From Nitrospina sp. (GTDB taxonomy: Bacteria; Nitrospinota; Nitrospinia; Nitrospinales; VA-1), in assembly GCA_018647025.1 (NCBI GenBank), contig JABGTQ010000184.1, positions 1 through 8,368 of the forward strand: a stretch of 8,368 nt of DNA, given 5' to 3'. The notes below the pieces were generated by a model, which saw only the letters and a list, made by a program, of their open reading frames with translations, searched no databases and had not been told where the DNA came from. Positions within the stretch are counted from its first letter, which is position 1; each line of letters starts with the position of its first letter. The position numbers were made by a program, and so were the translations under genes. Positions 1 through 6,842 of the stretch are shown here, piece after piece.

Positions 1-804
1 AGATTTAGAATCAGAGCTGACAGTAGGTACTGCCGGGGTAAGTTTTAAAATTTGGTCAATTTGGCTTTCCAGTTGATCGACTTGTGCACCAATCGTCCCA
101 AAGTTTGTATTAATTTCACAACCTCCTTTTTCAATCCCAGGTTGTTCTTCAAAGGTAATATTTTTGATCTCGCTATATAGGTTTTTTAATTCAGGATAAA
201 ATTTCTCCGCGTGTACTTTATCTGACGGGTTAATCCGAATAGTCATGTTTTCTTTGTCTAACACAGAGTTTATAGCCAGGAGAATCATTTGTTTTACACT
301 ATCTTCGTTCGTGCTGATTTCATGATGAAGGACTTTTTTTGTCAGACCAGTGATCATTTCAACCATTTCTGTTTCTACTTTTGGATACATTATCGCCCGG
401 TATTCGCTTAACTCTCGGATCATAGAATTTATTGTTTGTAGAAGGGGGACAAATTCTTCTTTTGCAGAATTTTCCCCTTTCTGATATGCCGTCTGAAACC
501 CCTCTTCAAACCCAGTTTTGTGCCCTTCCTTGTATGCATTTTCCTTGATTTCAATAGCTGACGATTTTGCTTTTGAAATAGCATCAGCCATTAATTCCTT
601 GACCCCTTGTTTAGCTTTTTTTACGTTGCCTATGTCAAAATTTCTTGCAGTTTCTGAGTCGAAGGAAAAGCTGCGGTCTCGATCTGATACGTTACTTGAA
701 AATTCATTTAACTCAAAGAGGCGTGTTTCACCTTTTTCTTTTTCATCAGAATTTTCTAAGTCAATAAATGTGGATGAAGGTTTAAACTCACTAGACAAGC
801 TCAT
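1..804 (-). CDS. fliH: Flagellar assembly protein FliH (3' end beyond window)
   Basis: FliH binds the flagellar type III export ATPase FliI and the C-ring protein FliN, holding the ATPase complex at the base of the export gate in the cytoplasm. I translated 268 residues from the ATG at 804; the frame is open to base 1, so the C-terminus lies outside. Residues 1-60 are polar and probably disordered. A helical stretch follows with the FliH signature of glycines every four residues (G94, G98, G102, then G110, in the context YKEGHKTGFEEG). The C-terminal domain ends with the typical GGCEINTNFGTIGAQVDQ segment (residues 227-244) and an amphipathic helix, then a Pro/Thr/Ser-rich tail running off the edge. 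The start overlaps the end of fliG by 14 bases and has a good Shine-Dalgarno site, so it is probably translationally coupled to fliG. The identification rests on these motifs and the position after fliG; overall sequence conservation of FliH is low. Confidence 0.9.
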   Translation of the reverse strand, partial: MSLSSEFKPSSTFIDLENSDEKEKGETRLFELNEFSSNVSDRDRSFSFDSETARNFDIGNVKKAKQGVKELMADAISKAKSSAIEIKENAYKEGHKTGFEEGFQTAYQKGENSAKEEFVPLLQTINSMIRELSEYRAIMYPKVETEMVEMITGLTKKVLHHEISTNEDSVKQMILLAINSVLDKENMTIRINPSDKVHAEKFYPELKNLYSEIKNITFEEQPGIEKGGCEINTNFGTIGAQVDQLESQIDQILKLTPAVPTVSSDSKS

Positions 805-1822
805 CTGCGCCTCCAAGTGAAATTTTATCATCATCAGTTAATTTTTTACAGACGGCAATAATTTTTTTCTGTGCTTTTTCAACTTCGGTAATCTTGGTAG
901 GTGGCATATTTTCTAGGTCATCTTTTAGCATGTCAGCAGCACGTTCTGACATATTGAAAAAAAGTTTTTCTTTGAGTTCGTCACTCGCGGTTTTAAGAGC
1001 TAGGGGCAGATCTGCTTGGTCTATTTCTTTCAAGATTAGCTGGATGCCCGGATCGTCGATCTTATTGATATCTTCAAATACAAAACGGAGATCATTTATT
1101 TCCTGAGCTAATTCGGGATTGATTTCTTCTAGTTCGGACATGATCCCCGCTTCGACGTCTTTATCTACAGACCCGATAACCTGAGCGGCAAGTTGAACTC
1201 CGCCAAGCCTATTTCCTGATACAGAGCCTGTTTGTCTTAGCTCTTCTTGAAGAGCGACGTCTAGCTCGCGGATTACATTAGGAGAAACACGTTCTAGAGT
1301 CGCTAACCGAAGCATGACCTCTGTTCGCTTTTCTTCAGGTAGTTCTGAGAGGACTTGAGCGACAACAGACTCATCAATATGAGCTAAAACAATTGCAGCT
1401 GTCTGGGGATGTTCATTTATTAAAAATGCAGCGATATTTTTTGGTTCTAACATGCGGAGTGTTTCAATGCCGCCACTAAGATCCTCTCCTGGTGTAGATA
1501 TATTGTTAAGAATTTCAGTCGCTTTAGCGGGGTCCATGGCTTTCATCAATGCAGCTTTAAGAAAATCTGCTCCAGTTATGCCAAGTCCACCAATCCCTGT
1601 TCTTGTGGCCATATAGAATTCTTTAGTAACCTCATCCATAGTTTCTTGGTTGACGTTACCTAGTGCTGACATATAGTTACCAATTGCCTGAATTTCACGT
1701 TCATCCATATTAGCCATTACCATGCCGGCGTTATCTTCTCCTATTGACATAAGCAAAATAGCTGCTTTTTCTGGTCCTGTAAGTGGTTTTGTTTCTACTT
1801 CTTTTTTGTTCTTTGTAGCCAT
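791..1822 (-). CDS. fliG: Flagellar motor switch protein FliG
   Basis: FliG is the rotor protein that sits on the cytoplasmic face of the MS ring, bridges FliF to FliM and interacts with the stator to generate torque. The 343 residues match the usual length of about 330-345. The N-terminal FliF-binding domain begins around residue 15 (LTGPEKAAILLMSIG). The middle domain carries the conserved EHPQTAA motif (residues 137-143). The C-terminal domain contains RFVFEDI (246-252), LKEID (264-268), and the charged torque-helix region SDELKEKLFFNMSERAADML (280-299), followed by the usual DVEKAQ-like segment (ITEVEKAQKKI). A Shine-Dalgarno site six bases before the ATG supports the start. The gene follows fliF after 33 bases and overlaps fliH by 14. 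No truncation or missing motif is seen. Confidence 0.97.
   Translation of the reverse strand: MATKNKKEVETKPLTGPEKAAILLMSIGEDNAGMVMANMDEREIQAIGNYMSALGNVNQETMDEVTKEFYMATRTGIGGLGITGADFLKAALMKAMDPAKATEILNNISTPGEDLSGGIETLRMLEPKNIAAFLINEHPQTAAIVLAHIDESVVAQVLSELPEEKRTEVMLRLATLERVSPNVIRELDVALQEELRQTGSVSGNRLGGVQLAAQVIGSVDKDVEAGIMSELEEINPELAQEINDLRFVFEDINKIDDPGIQLILKEIDQADLPLALKTASDELKEKLFFNMSERAADMLKDDLENMPPTKITEVEKAQKKIIAVCKKLTDDDKISLGGADELV
810..814 (-). promoter_or_regulatory. Ribosome binding site of fliH, inside fliG
   Basis: The minus strand reads GGAGG five bases before the ATG at 804. It lies within the last codons of fliG (Gly-Gly-Ala region), so fliH translation initiates inside the fliG reading frame. 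This supports the chosen fliH start. Confidence 0.75.
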
Positions 1823-1828
1823 ACCATT

Positions 1829-1834
1829 TCCTCT
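1829..1834 (-). promoter_or_regulatory. Ribosome binding site of fliG
   Basis: The minus strand reads AGAGGA six bases upstream of the fliG ATG at 1822, within the 33-base fliF-fliG gap. It decides between that ATG and a nearby out-of-frame ATG. Confidence 0.65.
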
Positions 1835-1855
1835 GGATGGGAATTTAATAAATTT

Positions 1856-3457
1856 TTAAATTTCTTCCTTTTGACGTAGCCACTTTCGAACGACTCCGGC
1901 TGTGAACTTAGGATCTTTCCCTATAAAATCGTTAACAGATTTTCTCATTTCAGCGGCGCTCGCTAGACCTTCCTCGAGTTTCCTCATTAGTTCATCTTCT
2001 TTTCTCTGTTCCTCAGTTAATCCATCGTCTACTTCTTCTTCAGGTTCTTCAGGTTCTTCGGGTTTGGTAGTTATAAAAGTTATAATGGGTTTCAAACCCC
2101 GTGTGAAAAATAATATCACAAAGACAAGGCCTAAGACATATTTCCCAACTTGGAAGGCAAGCTCAATTTGTTCTTGTTTCTTCATTTCTTTCTCTCTTAG
2201 GAGTTCGGCAGTGCGATCGAATTGAACATTTTCTACTTTGATTTGATCACCACGTTCTTGATTATATCCAACGGCGGACTGTACCAGTTGAAGATATTGA
2301 TCCATTTCCTCTTGAGTTCTTGCCTTATATTCTGATTCCTCCGAGAGAGTTCCGTCAATCATTACTGCCACAGAGAGCTTGCTCACTATCCCAGTGGGTT
2401 TTGAAACCACACGGGTAATTTTATTAATTTCGTAGTTGAGGACCTGATTATTTTTATCTCTTTTGGATGGTTGACTTGCAGCTCCGGCCCCGCCCTCATT
2501 CTCTCCAGCGGGTAGTTGAGCTTGGACGCCTATAGTGCCACCGGGCGGAGTGGCACCGATAGCTGATTCTGAGGCGGTCTGTTGACTTCGAACAACTTGT
2601 GAATCAGGGTCATAAATTTCTTCTGTCTGATCATTTTTCTCAAAATCCAAATCTGCAGTTACTCGAGCAATAACCATCCCTTGTCCTAGAGCATCCTCAA
2701 GCATGTCTAAGATATTTTGTTCAAGTTCTTGTTCGACCTTACGTCTATGTTGATAGTTAGAAGATGAGCGGGCAGCGCCAATGTTTGTCTGTTGAGATCC
2801 GCTAAGTAAGTTTCCTTTTACATCGACAACAGCAACACTGTCTGCCGTGATTCCTTCAACACTAGAAGCAATTAAGTGAACAATACCCTGAACCTGTCTC
2901 TCGTTCAGAGATTTTCCCGCCTTGGTTTTAATGGTGACAGATGCTTTTCCTTTAGGTTTTTCTCTTATAAATAAAGTTTGTTTTGGAATTACCAGGTGTA
3001 CACGAGCGTGTTCAACAGCGTCCAATGTTTTAATGGTTCTTGAGAGTTCACCTTGAAGAGCACGTTGGAAATTTAGTTTCTGAATAAAGTCAGTCATTCC
3101 TAATGAGGTTTTATCAAATATTTCGAGTCCAACTTCACTTCCCTCTGGAAGACCTTCACTAGCCATTTGTAACCTAACTTCATGGACTTGGTTTGCTGGG
3201 ACACGAATAGTTTTTCCTTGGTTGGACAACTCATAGGGGATTTTTTGAGATTTTAAGTTGTCAACAATGGCGGAGGCATCCTGTTCGCTTAGGTTTGCAT
3301 ATAGTAGCTGAAGGTCAGGTGTTTTAATCCAAAATGACATAGCAAGAATAGAGCCGATGGTTACTGTTGTGAGGACTAGGGCCGCTAATTTTTGCCCCTG
3401 AGATAGAGTCCCAAAACGTTCGTTTAGTTGGCTAAAAATTGTCTGTATTGGATTCAT
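1856..3457 (-). CDS. fliF: Flagellar MS-ring protein FliF
   Basis: FliF polymerises in the inner membrane into the MS ring, the platform for the rod, export gate and C ring. The 533 residues are in the family range. There is a first transmembrane helix at about 24-44. The periplasmic ring-building domains follow at about 48-225 (YxxLSEQDASAIVDNLKSQ, then LQGELSRTIKTLDAVEHARV, HLVIPKQTLF) and 238-420. They are interrupted by a Gly/Ala/Pro-rich loop at 300-330 of the kind usual in FliF. A second transmembrane helix lies at about 438-452. The cytoplasmic tail has an acidic PEE repeat (466-474) and ends in GVVRKWLRQK, which corresponds to the conserved FliG-binding tail. The ATG follows flgC by 31 bases. 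The sequence before it is A-rich with no recognisable Shine-Dalgarno site, so translation may depend on coupling to flgC. No fliE lies immediately upstream, unlike in most clusters. Confidence 0.97.
   Translation of the reverse strand: MNPIQTIFSQLNERFGTLSQGQKLAALVLTTVTIGSILAMSFWIKTPDLQLLYANLSEQDASAIVDNLKSQKIPYELSNQGKTIRVPANQVHEVRLQMASEGLPEGSEVGLEIFDKTSLGMTDFIQKLNFQRALQGELSRTIKTLDAVEHARVHLVIPKQTLFIREKPKGKASVTIKTKAGKSLNERQVQGIVHLIASSVEGITADSVAVVDVKGNLLSGSQQTNIGAARSSSNYQHRRKVEQELEQNILDMLEDALGQGMVIARVTADLDFEKNDQTEEIYDPDSQVVRSQQTASESAIGATPPGGTIGVQAQLPAGENEGGAGAASQPSKRDKNNQVLNYEINKITRVVSKPTGIVSKLSVAVMIDGTLSEESEYKARTQEEMDQYLQLVQSAVGYNQERGDQIKVENVQFDRTAELLREKEMKKQEQIELAFQVGKYVLGLVFVILFFTRGLKPIITFITTKPEEPEEPEEEVDDGLTEEQRKEDELMRKLEEGLASAAEMRKSVNDFIGKDPKFTAGVVRKWLRQKEEI
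2036..2062 (-). repeat. Three tandem 9-base units in fliF (Pro-Glu-Glu repeat)
   Basis: On the plus strand the unit TTCTTCAGG occurs twice (2036-2044, 2045-2053) and a third time with one change (TTCTTCGGG, 2054-2062). On the coding strand it encodes PEE three times, residues 466-474 of FliF, in the acidic linker between the second transmembrane helix and the FliG-binding tail. Gain or loss of a unit would stay in frame. Confidence 0.8.
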
Positions 3458-3488
3458 GGTATTTTTTTTATAGATTTTTTAAATTATT

Positions 3489-3926
3489 TTATCTTCCAAG
3501 TTCAATTGCACGTTGAGCCATTGATTTAGTAGCATTCATTGCAGTGACATTTGCTTCGAACCCTCTTGTGCTTGTCACGAGATTTACCATTTCCGTCATT
3601 AGGTCTACGTTAGGCATAGCAACATAGCCTGTTTCATTGGCATCGGGATGGTTTGGATTAAATACTAACCGCGGTTCACTTTGGTCTTCGATAATTTCAG
3701 TAATTATGGATTGCAAAACATTTTCTCCAAGCTCAGACTTTAATATTTCATTAAAATTATCTTCAAATGGTAAGGCGGTCACAACTAGTTCTTTACGTCT
3801 GTATGGGCCTCCTTCTGGTGTTCGCGTGGTTTCAATATTGGCAAGATTACTAGAAACCGTTTCCATAAGTTTGCGTTGAACGTTTAACCCGGATGAACTT
3901 ATTTTCATTGATGTTAAAAAATCCAT
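3489..3926 (-). CDS. flgC: Flagellar basal-body rod protein FlgC
   Basis: FlgC is a proximal-rod subunit, exported through the flagellar type III system and assembled above the MS ring. From the ATG at 3926 the product is 145 residues, the normal length. It starts MDFLTSMKISSSGLNVQRK, has the rod/hook-family N-terminal motif SSNLANIETT (residues 25-34), and contains NPNHPDANETGYVAMPNVD (90-108), typical of FlgC. It ends in a coiled-coil helix ANVTAMNATKSMAQRAIELG (125-144). The frame extends 14 codons further upstream to a TTG at 3968, but those residues do not match the family and the TTG has no ribosome site. It is the first gene after the regulatory gap and is preceded by a predicted sigma-54 promoter. 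Its usual partner flgB is not next to it. Confidence 0.95.
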   Translation of the reverse strand: MDFLTSMKISSSGLNVQRKLMETVSSNLANIETTRTPEGGPYRRKELVVTALPFEDNFNEILKSELGENVLQSIITEIIEDQSEPRLVFNPNHPDANETGYVAMPNVDLMTEMVNLVTSTRGFEANVTAMNATKSMAQRAIELGR

Positions 3927-3935
3927 TGCCTTTTG

Positions 3936-3941
3936 CCTTTT
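3936..3941 (-). promoter_or_regulatory. Possible ribosome binding site of flgC
   Basis: The minus strand has AAAAGG nine bases before the ATG at 3926. A second copy of AAAAGGCA directly abuts the ATG but is too close to act. The match is modest; it is offered as support for the internal ATG over the upstream TTG. Confidence 0.45.
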
Positions 3942-4000
3942 CAGTAAATGATTAATTGGTGCTCCCAATAGAAGCGTTATGTTGTATATACGTCTAATAA

Positions 4001-4016
4001 AGCAATATCCATACCA
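4001..4016 (-). promoter_or_regulatory. Sigma-54 (-24/-12) promoter upstream of flgC
   Basis: The minus strand reads TGGTATGGATATTGCT. Against the known sigma-54 consensus TGGCAYR-N4-TTGCW, the GG and GC dinucleotides are exactly spaced and every specified position except the fourth (T for C) agrees. If the C of GC is -12, transcription would start near 3990. That gives a leader of roughly 64 bases to the flgC ATG. It sits in the only sizeable non-coding gap, directly downstream of a gene for a sigma-54 activator, and points towards the flagellar operon. The assignment is by sequence match and context. Confidence 0.8.
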
Positions 4017-4149
4017 AAAAATAGACAGATTATTTTTATTTATTTATTTTTTATACTGTTTAGCCCTTATATCTTAATAGCTTATAAATATTATGTGGGT
4101 TGAGTGTTTTTCTTAAAGGAAATAAAGTAAGGGGGGTGAGGGGGTAGAA

Positions 4150-4165
4150 TGTCAGTTATTTGACA
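4150..4165. promoter_or_regulatory. Dyad TGTCA-N6-TGACA, candidate activator (enhancer) site
   Basis: A perfect inverted repeat with five-base arms and a six-base spacer lies between the regulator gene and the sigma-54 promoter. It is centred about 167 bases upstream of the predicted start of transcription. NtrC-family dimers bind dyads of this general size at 100-200 bases upstream and contact the promoter by looping, so the position fits. The arms are short and only one copy is obvious, so chance is possible. As an RNA hairpin it would be weak and has no following U-tract, so I do not call it a terminator. Confidence 0.35.
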
Positions 4166-4189
4166 AATTTAAGGAAAATACGGCTTTAT

Positions 4190-5569
4190 TTAGTTTTCTA
4201 TTGGATTTTTGTAAGCGGCTAGTTTATTGCGAAGAGTGCGTATACTGATGCCCAATCTTTCGGCTGCTTTCGTTTTGTTCCCATTTACTTCTTCCAGAGT
4301 CTGGGTAATCAGCTCTTTTTCCATATCATATATTGTACCTCTAAAATTTTCGAGAGGCTGGGTTTTTCCGATTTGTATATCTTCTTCATCAAAGAATAGA
4401 TGAGAGGGGAGCAGTGTGTCTTCTTGGCAGATGAGAATTGCTCGTTCGATTATGTTTTCGAATTCTCGGACGTTCCCAGGCCATCGGTATTTTTGAAGCA
4501 ATTCAATTGTTTCGTTAGCTATATGGGAGATACTTTTATTCAGACCTTTTGAGTGTTTTTCTATGAAATGTTCAGCTAATGTTTGAATATCATCAATTCT
4601 ATCTCTTAGAGGAATTAGCTTCAAAGGGATTACATTTAAGCGATAATATAAATCTTCCCGAAACTGATTTTCTTGGATACGCTTTTTGATATTTCGGTTT
4701 GTTGTAGCGACAATACGCACATCAACAGGAATGGGTGCACGCCCGCCAACCTTGTCTATTTCATGTTCCTGTAAAACCCGTAATAGTTTAGCTTGAAGAG
4801 GTAAACTCATTTCAGTTACCTCATCTAGTAACAATGTTCCTTTGTGAGCTAACTCAAACTTTCCATCTTTACGTTCGACGGCTCCCGTAAATGCTCCTTT
4901 TTCGTGCCCAAATAATTCGGTTTCAAGAAGACCTTCAGGAAGGGCAGCGCAGTTTACTGCCATGAATGGTTTTTCTGCGCGTGGGCTCGTTTGGTGAATA
5001 TGGCGAGCAAACATTTCCTTACCCGTTCCAGTATCGCCCATGATAAGAACAGTTGATCTGCTGTAGGAAATGTTTTCCACAAACTTGATAAGCTCTAGCA
5101 TTTGTGTGTTTTGGGTTATTATGGACCGTTTTTGATCAGAGGGTTTGCTTGTTTTGGGCGTAACGCGCAGGGATTCATTTTTTGTAAAACCCTTGTTCAG
5201 AAAAGCTCTGTTTACAGTAGCTATAAGAATTTCTGCAGAAAATGGCTTGAGTAAGTAATCAAATGCACCTGCCTTAATGGTTTCGACTGCATTATCAATA
5301 TCTCCATAGGCAGTCATCATGATGGCTACTGTTTGCGGCGATTTTTTTTTTAGTGCTTTCAATAACTCGACACCGTTCATTTTAGGCATTTTTACGTCGG
5401 TTAATACCAGATCAAAGGAATCCCCGCTAAATTTTTCCAAAGCCTGTTTTCCATTTTCGGCTACGGTGATAGAATGACCTTCCCTCTTGAGCGTTGTTTC
5501 AAGGGCTATTCGCATTTCGATTTCATCATCGACGACCAAAATATTTTTTTTAGAATTACTTTTTGTCAA
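4190..5569 (-). CDS. Sigma-54-dependent NtrC-family response regulator (FlgR/FleR/FlrC-like)
   Basis: This protein receives phosphate from its partner kinase and then remodels sigma-54 RNA polymerase at enhancer-dependent promoters. From the TTG at 5569 it has 459 residues. The receiver domain is complete: acidic pair in ILVVDDE, phosphoacceptor Asp58 (LTDVKMP), Thr86 (MTAYG) and Lys108 (LLKPF). The AAA+ domain has Walker A GDTGTGKE (178-185), the sigma-54 contact loop GAFTGA (225-230), Walker B LLLDE (246-250), and RWPGNVREFENI with the sensor-2 arginine (about 362-373). The C-terminal Fis-type helix-turn-helix is at about 431-450 (NKTKAAERLGISIRTLRNKL). The start is uncertain. The frame continues upstream to GTG codons at 5611 and 5626, but those residues lie before the receiver fold and deep inside the kinase gene. 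The TTG gives a 14-base overlap with the kinase and a weak GGGA eight bases upstream. Its place before flgC-fliFGH and the sigma-54 promoter indicate a flagellar regulator. The exact orthologue name is not determined. Confidence 0.93.
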   Translation of the reverse strand: MTKSNSKKNILVVDDEIEMRIALETTLKREGHSITVAENGKQALEKFSGDSFDLVLTDVKMPKMNGVELLKALKKKSPQTVAIMMTAYGDIDNAVETIKAGAFDYLLKPFSAEILIATVNRAFLNKGFTKNESLRVTPKTSKPSDQKRSIITQNTQMLELIKFVENISYSRSTVLIMGDTGTGKEMFARHIHQTSPRAEKPFMAVNCAALPEGLLETELFGHEKGAFTGAVERKDGKFELAHKGTLLLDEVTEMSLPLQAKLLRVLQEHEIDKVGGRAPIPVDVRIVATTNRNIKKRIQENQFREDLYYRLNVIPLKLIPLRDRIDDIQTLAEHFIEKHSKGLNKSISHIANETIELLQKYRWPGNVREFENIIERAILICQEDTLLPSHLFFDEEDIQIGKTQPLENFRGTIYDMEKELITQTLEEVNGNKTKAAERLGISIRTLRNKLAAYKNPIEN

Positions 5570-6788
5570 GTTCGTAGTCCCAGTATGGAATTTTAAGAAT
5601 GAATTGGGCACCTTTTCCTTGAGCACTTTCTACATCAATAGTTCCTTGATGGGCTTTAATGATGTTATGAGAAATTGAGAGGCCAAGGCCCGTTCCATGA
5701 TCTTTTGTTGTAAAGAAAGGGTTAAAGACGTTAGCTAGGTTATCCTCAGAAATTCCGCTGCCCTGATCAGCAACAGTTATCTTTATAAATTGGCGACAAT
5801 AGTCAGATTGATTAGATGGTTGTCTCAATTGGGAACTTTTTTGTGTTGTGATTTTTAAATTGCCACCTTCAGGCATAGCCTGAATAGCATTCCTTATTAA
5901 GTTTATAAAAACTTGCTTAAGCAGGTGGAAATCACCATTAGCAATAGCATCCTTGCAGAAGCTGAAAACAGGGTTGACTCCTTGTGGAATCAAAATAGCA
6001 GAGGAATCTTCAAACAACTCTTTAAGGAGTTTATTAAGGTCACATAGTTGTCGTGATGGTTTTGGTGACTTTGCAAATAGAAGCAGGCTTGAAATAATTC
6101 GATCCATATTTTTTACGCTGGCCGAAATATGTTCAACAATTTCTCTTTTGTCTGGATCATTACTTAGGTCTTTTTTGAGAAGGGATGAAAATAGTTCGAT
6201 GCTTCCCAGAGGGTTTCTTATTTCATGAGCTATGCCGGCCGCCATTTCACCTGTTGCCCTAAGGCGGCGATTGCGTTGGGCTTCCTCTTCCAGGCGACGT
6301 AATTCTGTTATGTCTTCTATATTAAGAATTGTTCCTATTTGTTCGTTTTTCTTGTCTAGAACAGGAGAAGTTGAGATACGGGTGTAAATTTTTCCATGAT
6401 GGGGGGTTTCGATTTCTCGTTCAACGATAGGCGACTTTTGTTTTTCTTTAGTTGTCCGGCCAACAATTTTTTCAAAAAGATCCGTTGAAAATACCTCGCC
6501 AAGTGGTTTGTTAAGACACACTTTTGGGTCCAATCCTGTTATTGAACCTGCCGTTTTGTTGAATGTATGAATGGCATTATTTTGATCGACTACGATTACC
6601 CCTGTGGGGAGACTTTCCATGATGTTGTGGAGGTAATTTTTATTGGTTTCCAGTGCTTCATTAAGAACATCATATGAATTTTGTAATTGTTCAGTGGCTT
6701 CATTGAATGATTGAAACGCTTGGTTGAGGATTGCTATTTCCTGAGGACTTCTTTTTTCTGAAGGTGGGTTTTTCATAAGTAAAGTCAT
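5556..6788 (-). CDS. Soluble PAS-domain sensor histidine kinase (NtrB/FlgS-like)
   Basis: This is the likely partner kinase of the downstream regulator. The 410 residues contain no transmembrane segment or signal peptide, so it should sense a cytoplasmic cue, as FlgS, FleS and FlrB do. A coiled-coil-like helix (about 15-50) leads into a PAS domain (about 50-165, MESLPTGVIVVDQNNAIHTF). The HisKA helix contains the phosphoacceptor His188 in AHEIRNPLGS. The ATPase domain has the N box around 294-304 (FINLIRNAIQA), G1 DQGSGI (341-346), F box PFFTTK (357-362) and G2 GTGLGL (365-370). A polar Gln/Ser-rich loop of about 15 residues (316-333) separates two strands of the ATPase fold. The ATG at 6788 has no clear ribosome site; an alternative ATG at 6776 is four codons in. 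Family and pairing are secure; the flagellar role is inferred from the neighbours. Confidence 0.92.
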   Translation of the reverse strand: MTLLMKNPPSEKRSPQEIAILNQAFQSFNEATEQLQNSYDVLNEALETNKNYLHNIMESLPTGVIVVDQNNAIHTFNKTAGSITGLDPKVCLNKPLGEVFSTDLFEKIVGRTTKEKQKSPIVEREIETPHHGKIYTRISTSPVLDKKNEQIGTILNIEDITELRRLEEEAQRNRRLRATGEMAAGIAHEIRNPLGSIELFSSLLKKDLSNDPDKREIVEHISASVKNMDRIISSLLLFAKSPKPSRQLCDLNKLLKELFEDSSAILIPQGVNPVFSFCKDAIANGDFHLLKQVFINLIRNAIQAMPEGGNLKITTQKSSQLRQPSNQSDYCRQFIKITVADQGSGISEDNLANVFNPFFTTKDHGTGLGLSISHNIIKAHQGTIDVESAQGKGAQFILKIPYWDYELDKK

Positions 6789-6813
6789 AAGTGTAATGCG
6801 ATAATAGTTTTTA

Positions 6814-6842
6814 ATTATAGAGGATTATAAAAAACCTTTAAA
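6814..6842 (-). promoter_or_regulatory. Weak sigma-70-like promoter before the kinase gene
   Basis: On the minus strand TTTAAA (6842-6837, four of six against TTGACA) is followed after 17 bases by TATAAT (6819-6814). A start near 6807 would give a short leader of about 19 bases to the kinase ATG. A second TATAAT lies just upstream. The region is AT-rich, so such matches arise easily; read-through from the TPR gene is equally possible. Confidence 0.3.

Noticed and set aside
518..820. Plus-strand open frame of 100 codons opposite fliH
   Set aside because: It lies antisense to the well-supported fliH frame, has low-complexity Ser/Phe-rich composition and no family resemblance. The other plus-strand open frames (894-1106, 1902-2225, 3637-3879, 5487-5678, 5953-6228, 7863-8045) are antisense shadows of fliG, fliF, flgC, the two regulators and the TPR gene in the same way.
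1568..1583. TGGCATAACTGGAGCA on the minus strand as a second sigma-54 promoter
   Set aside because: The GG and GC are correctly spaced but the TT before GC is missing. It lies within conserved fliG coding sequence (Leu-Gly-Ile-Thr-Gly-Ala), so chance is the better explanation.
3927..3968. Extension of flgC to the TTG at 3968
   Set aside because: The 14 added residues do not match FlgC proteins, the TTG has no ribosome site, and the ATG at 3926 gives the exact family N-terminus.
4150..4165. Intrinsic terminator for the regulator gene
   Set aside because: The stem is only five base pairs and on the minus strand it is followed by TTCTACCCCC rather than a T run.
4177..4184. GCCGTATT on the minus strand as a sigma-28 -10 element
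   Set aside because: It differs from GCCGATAA and no TAAA element lies at the right distance upstream.
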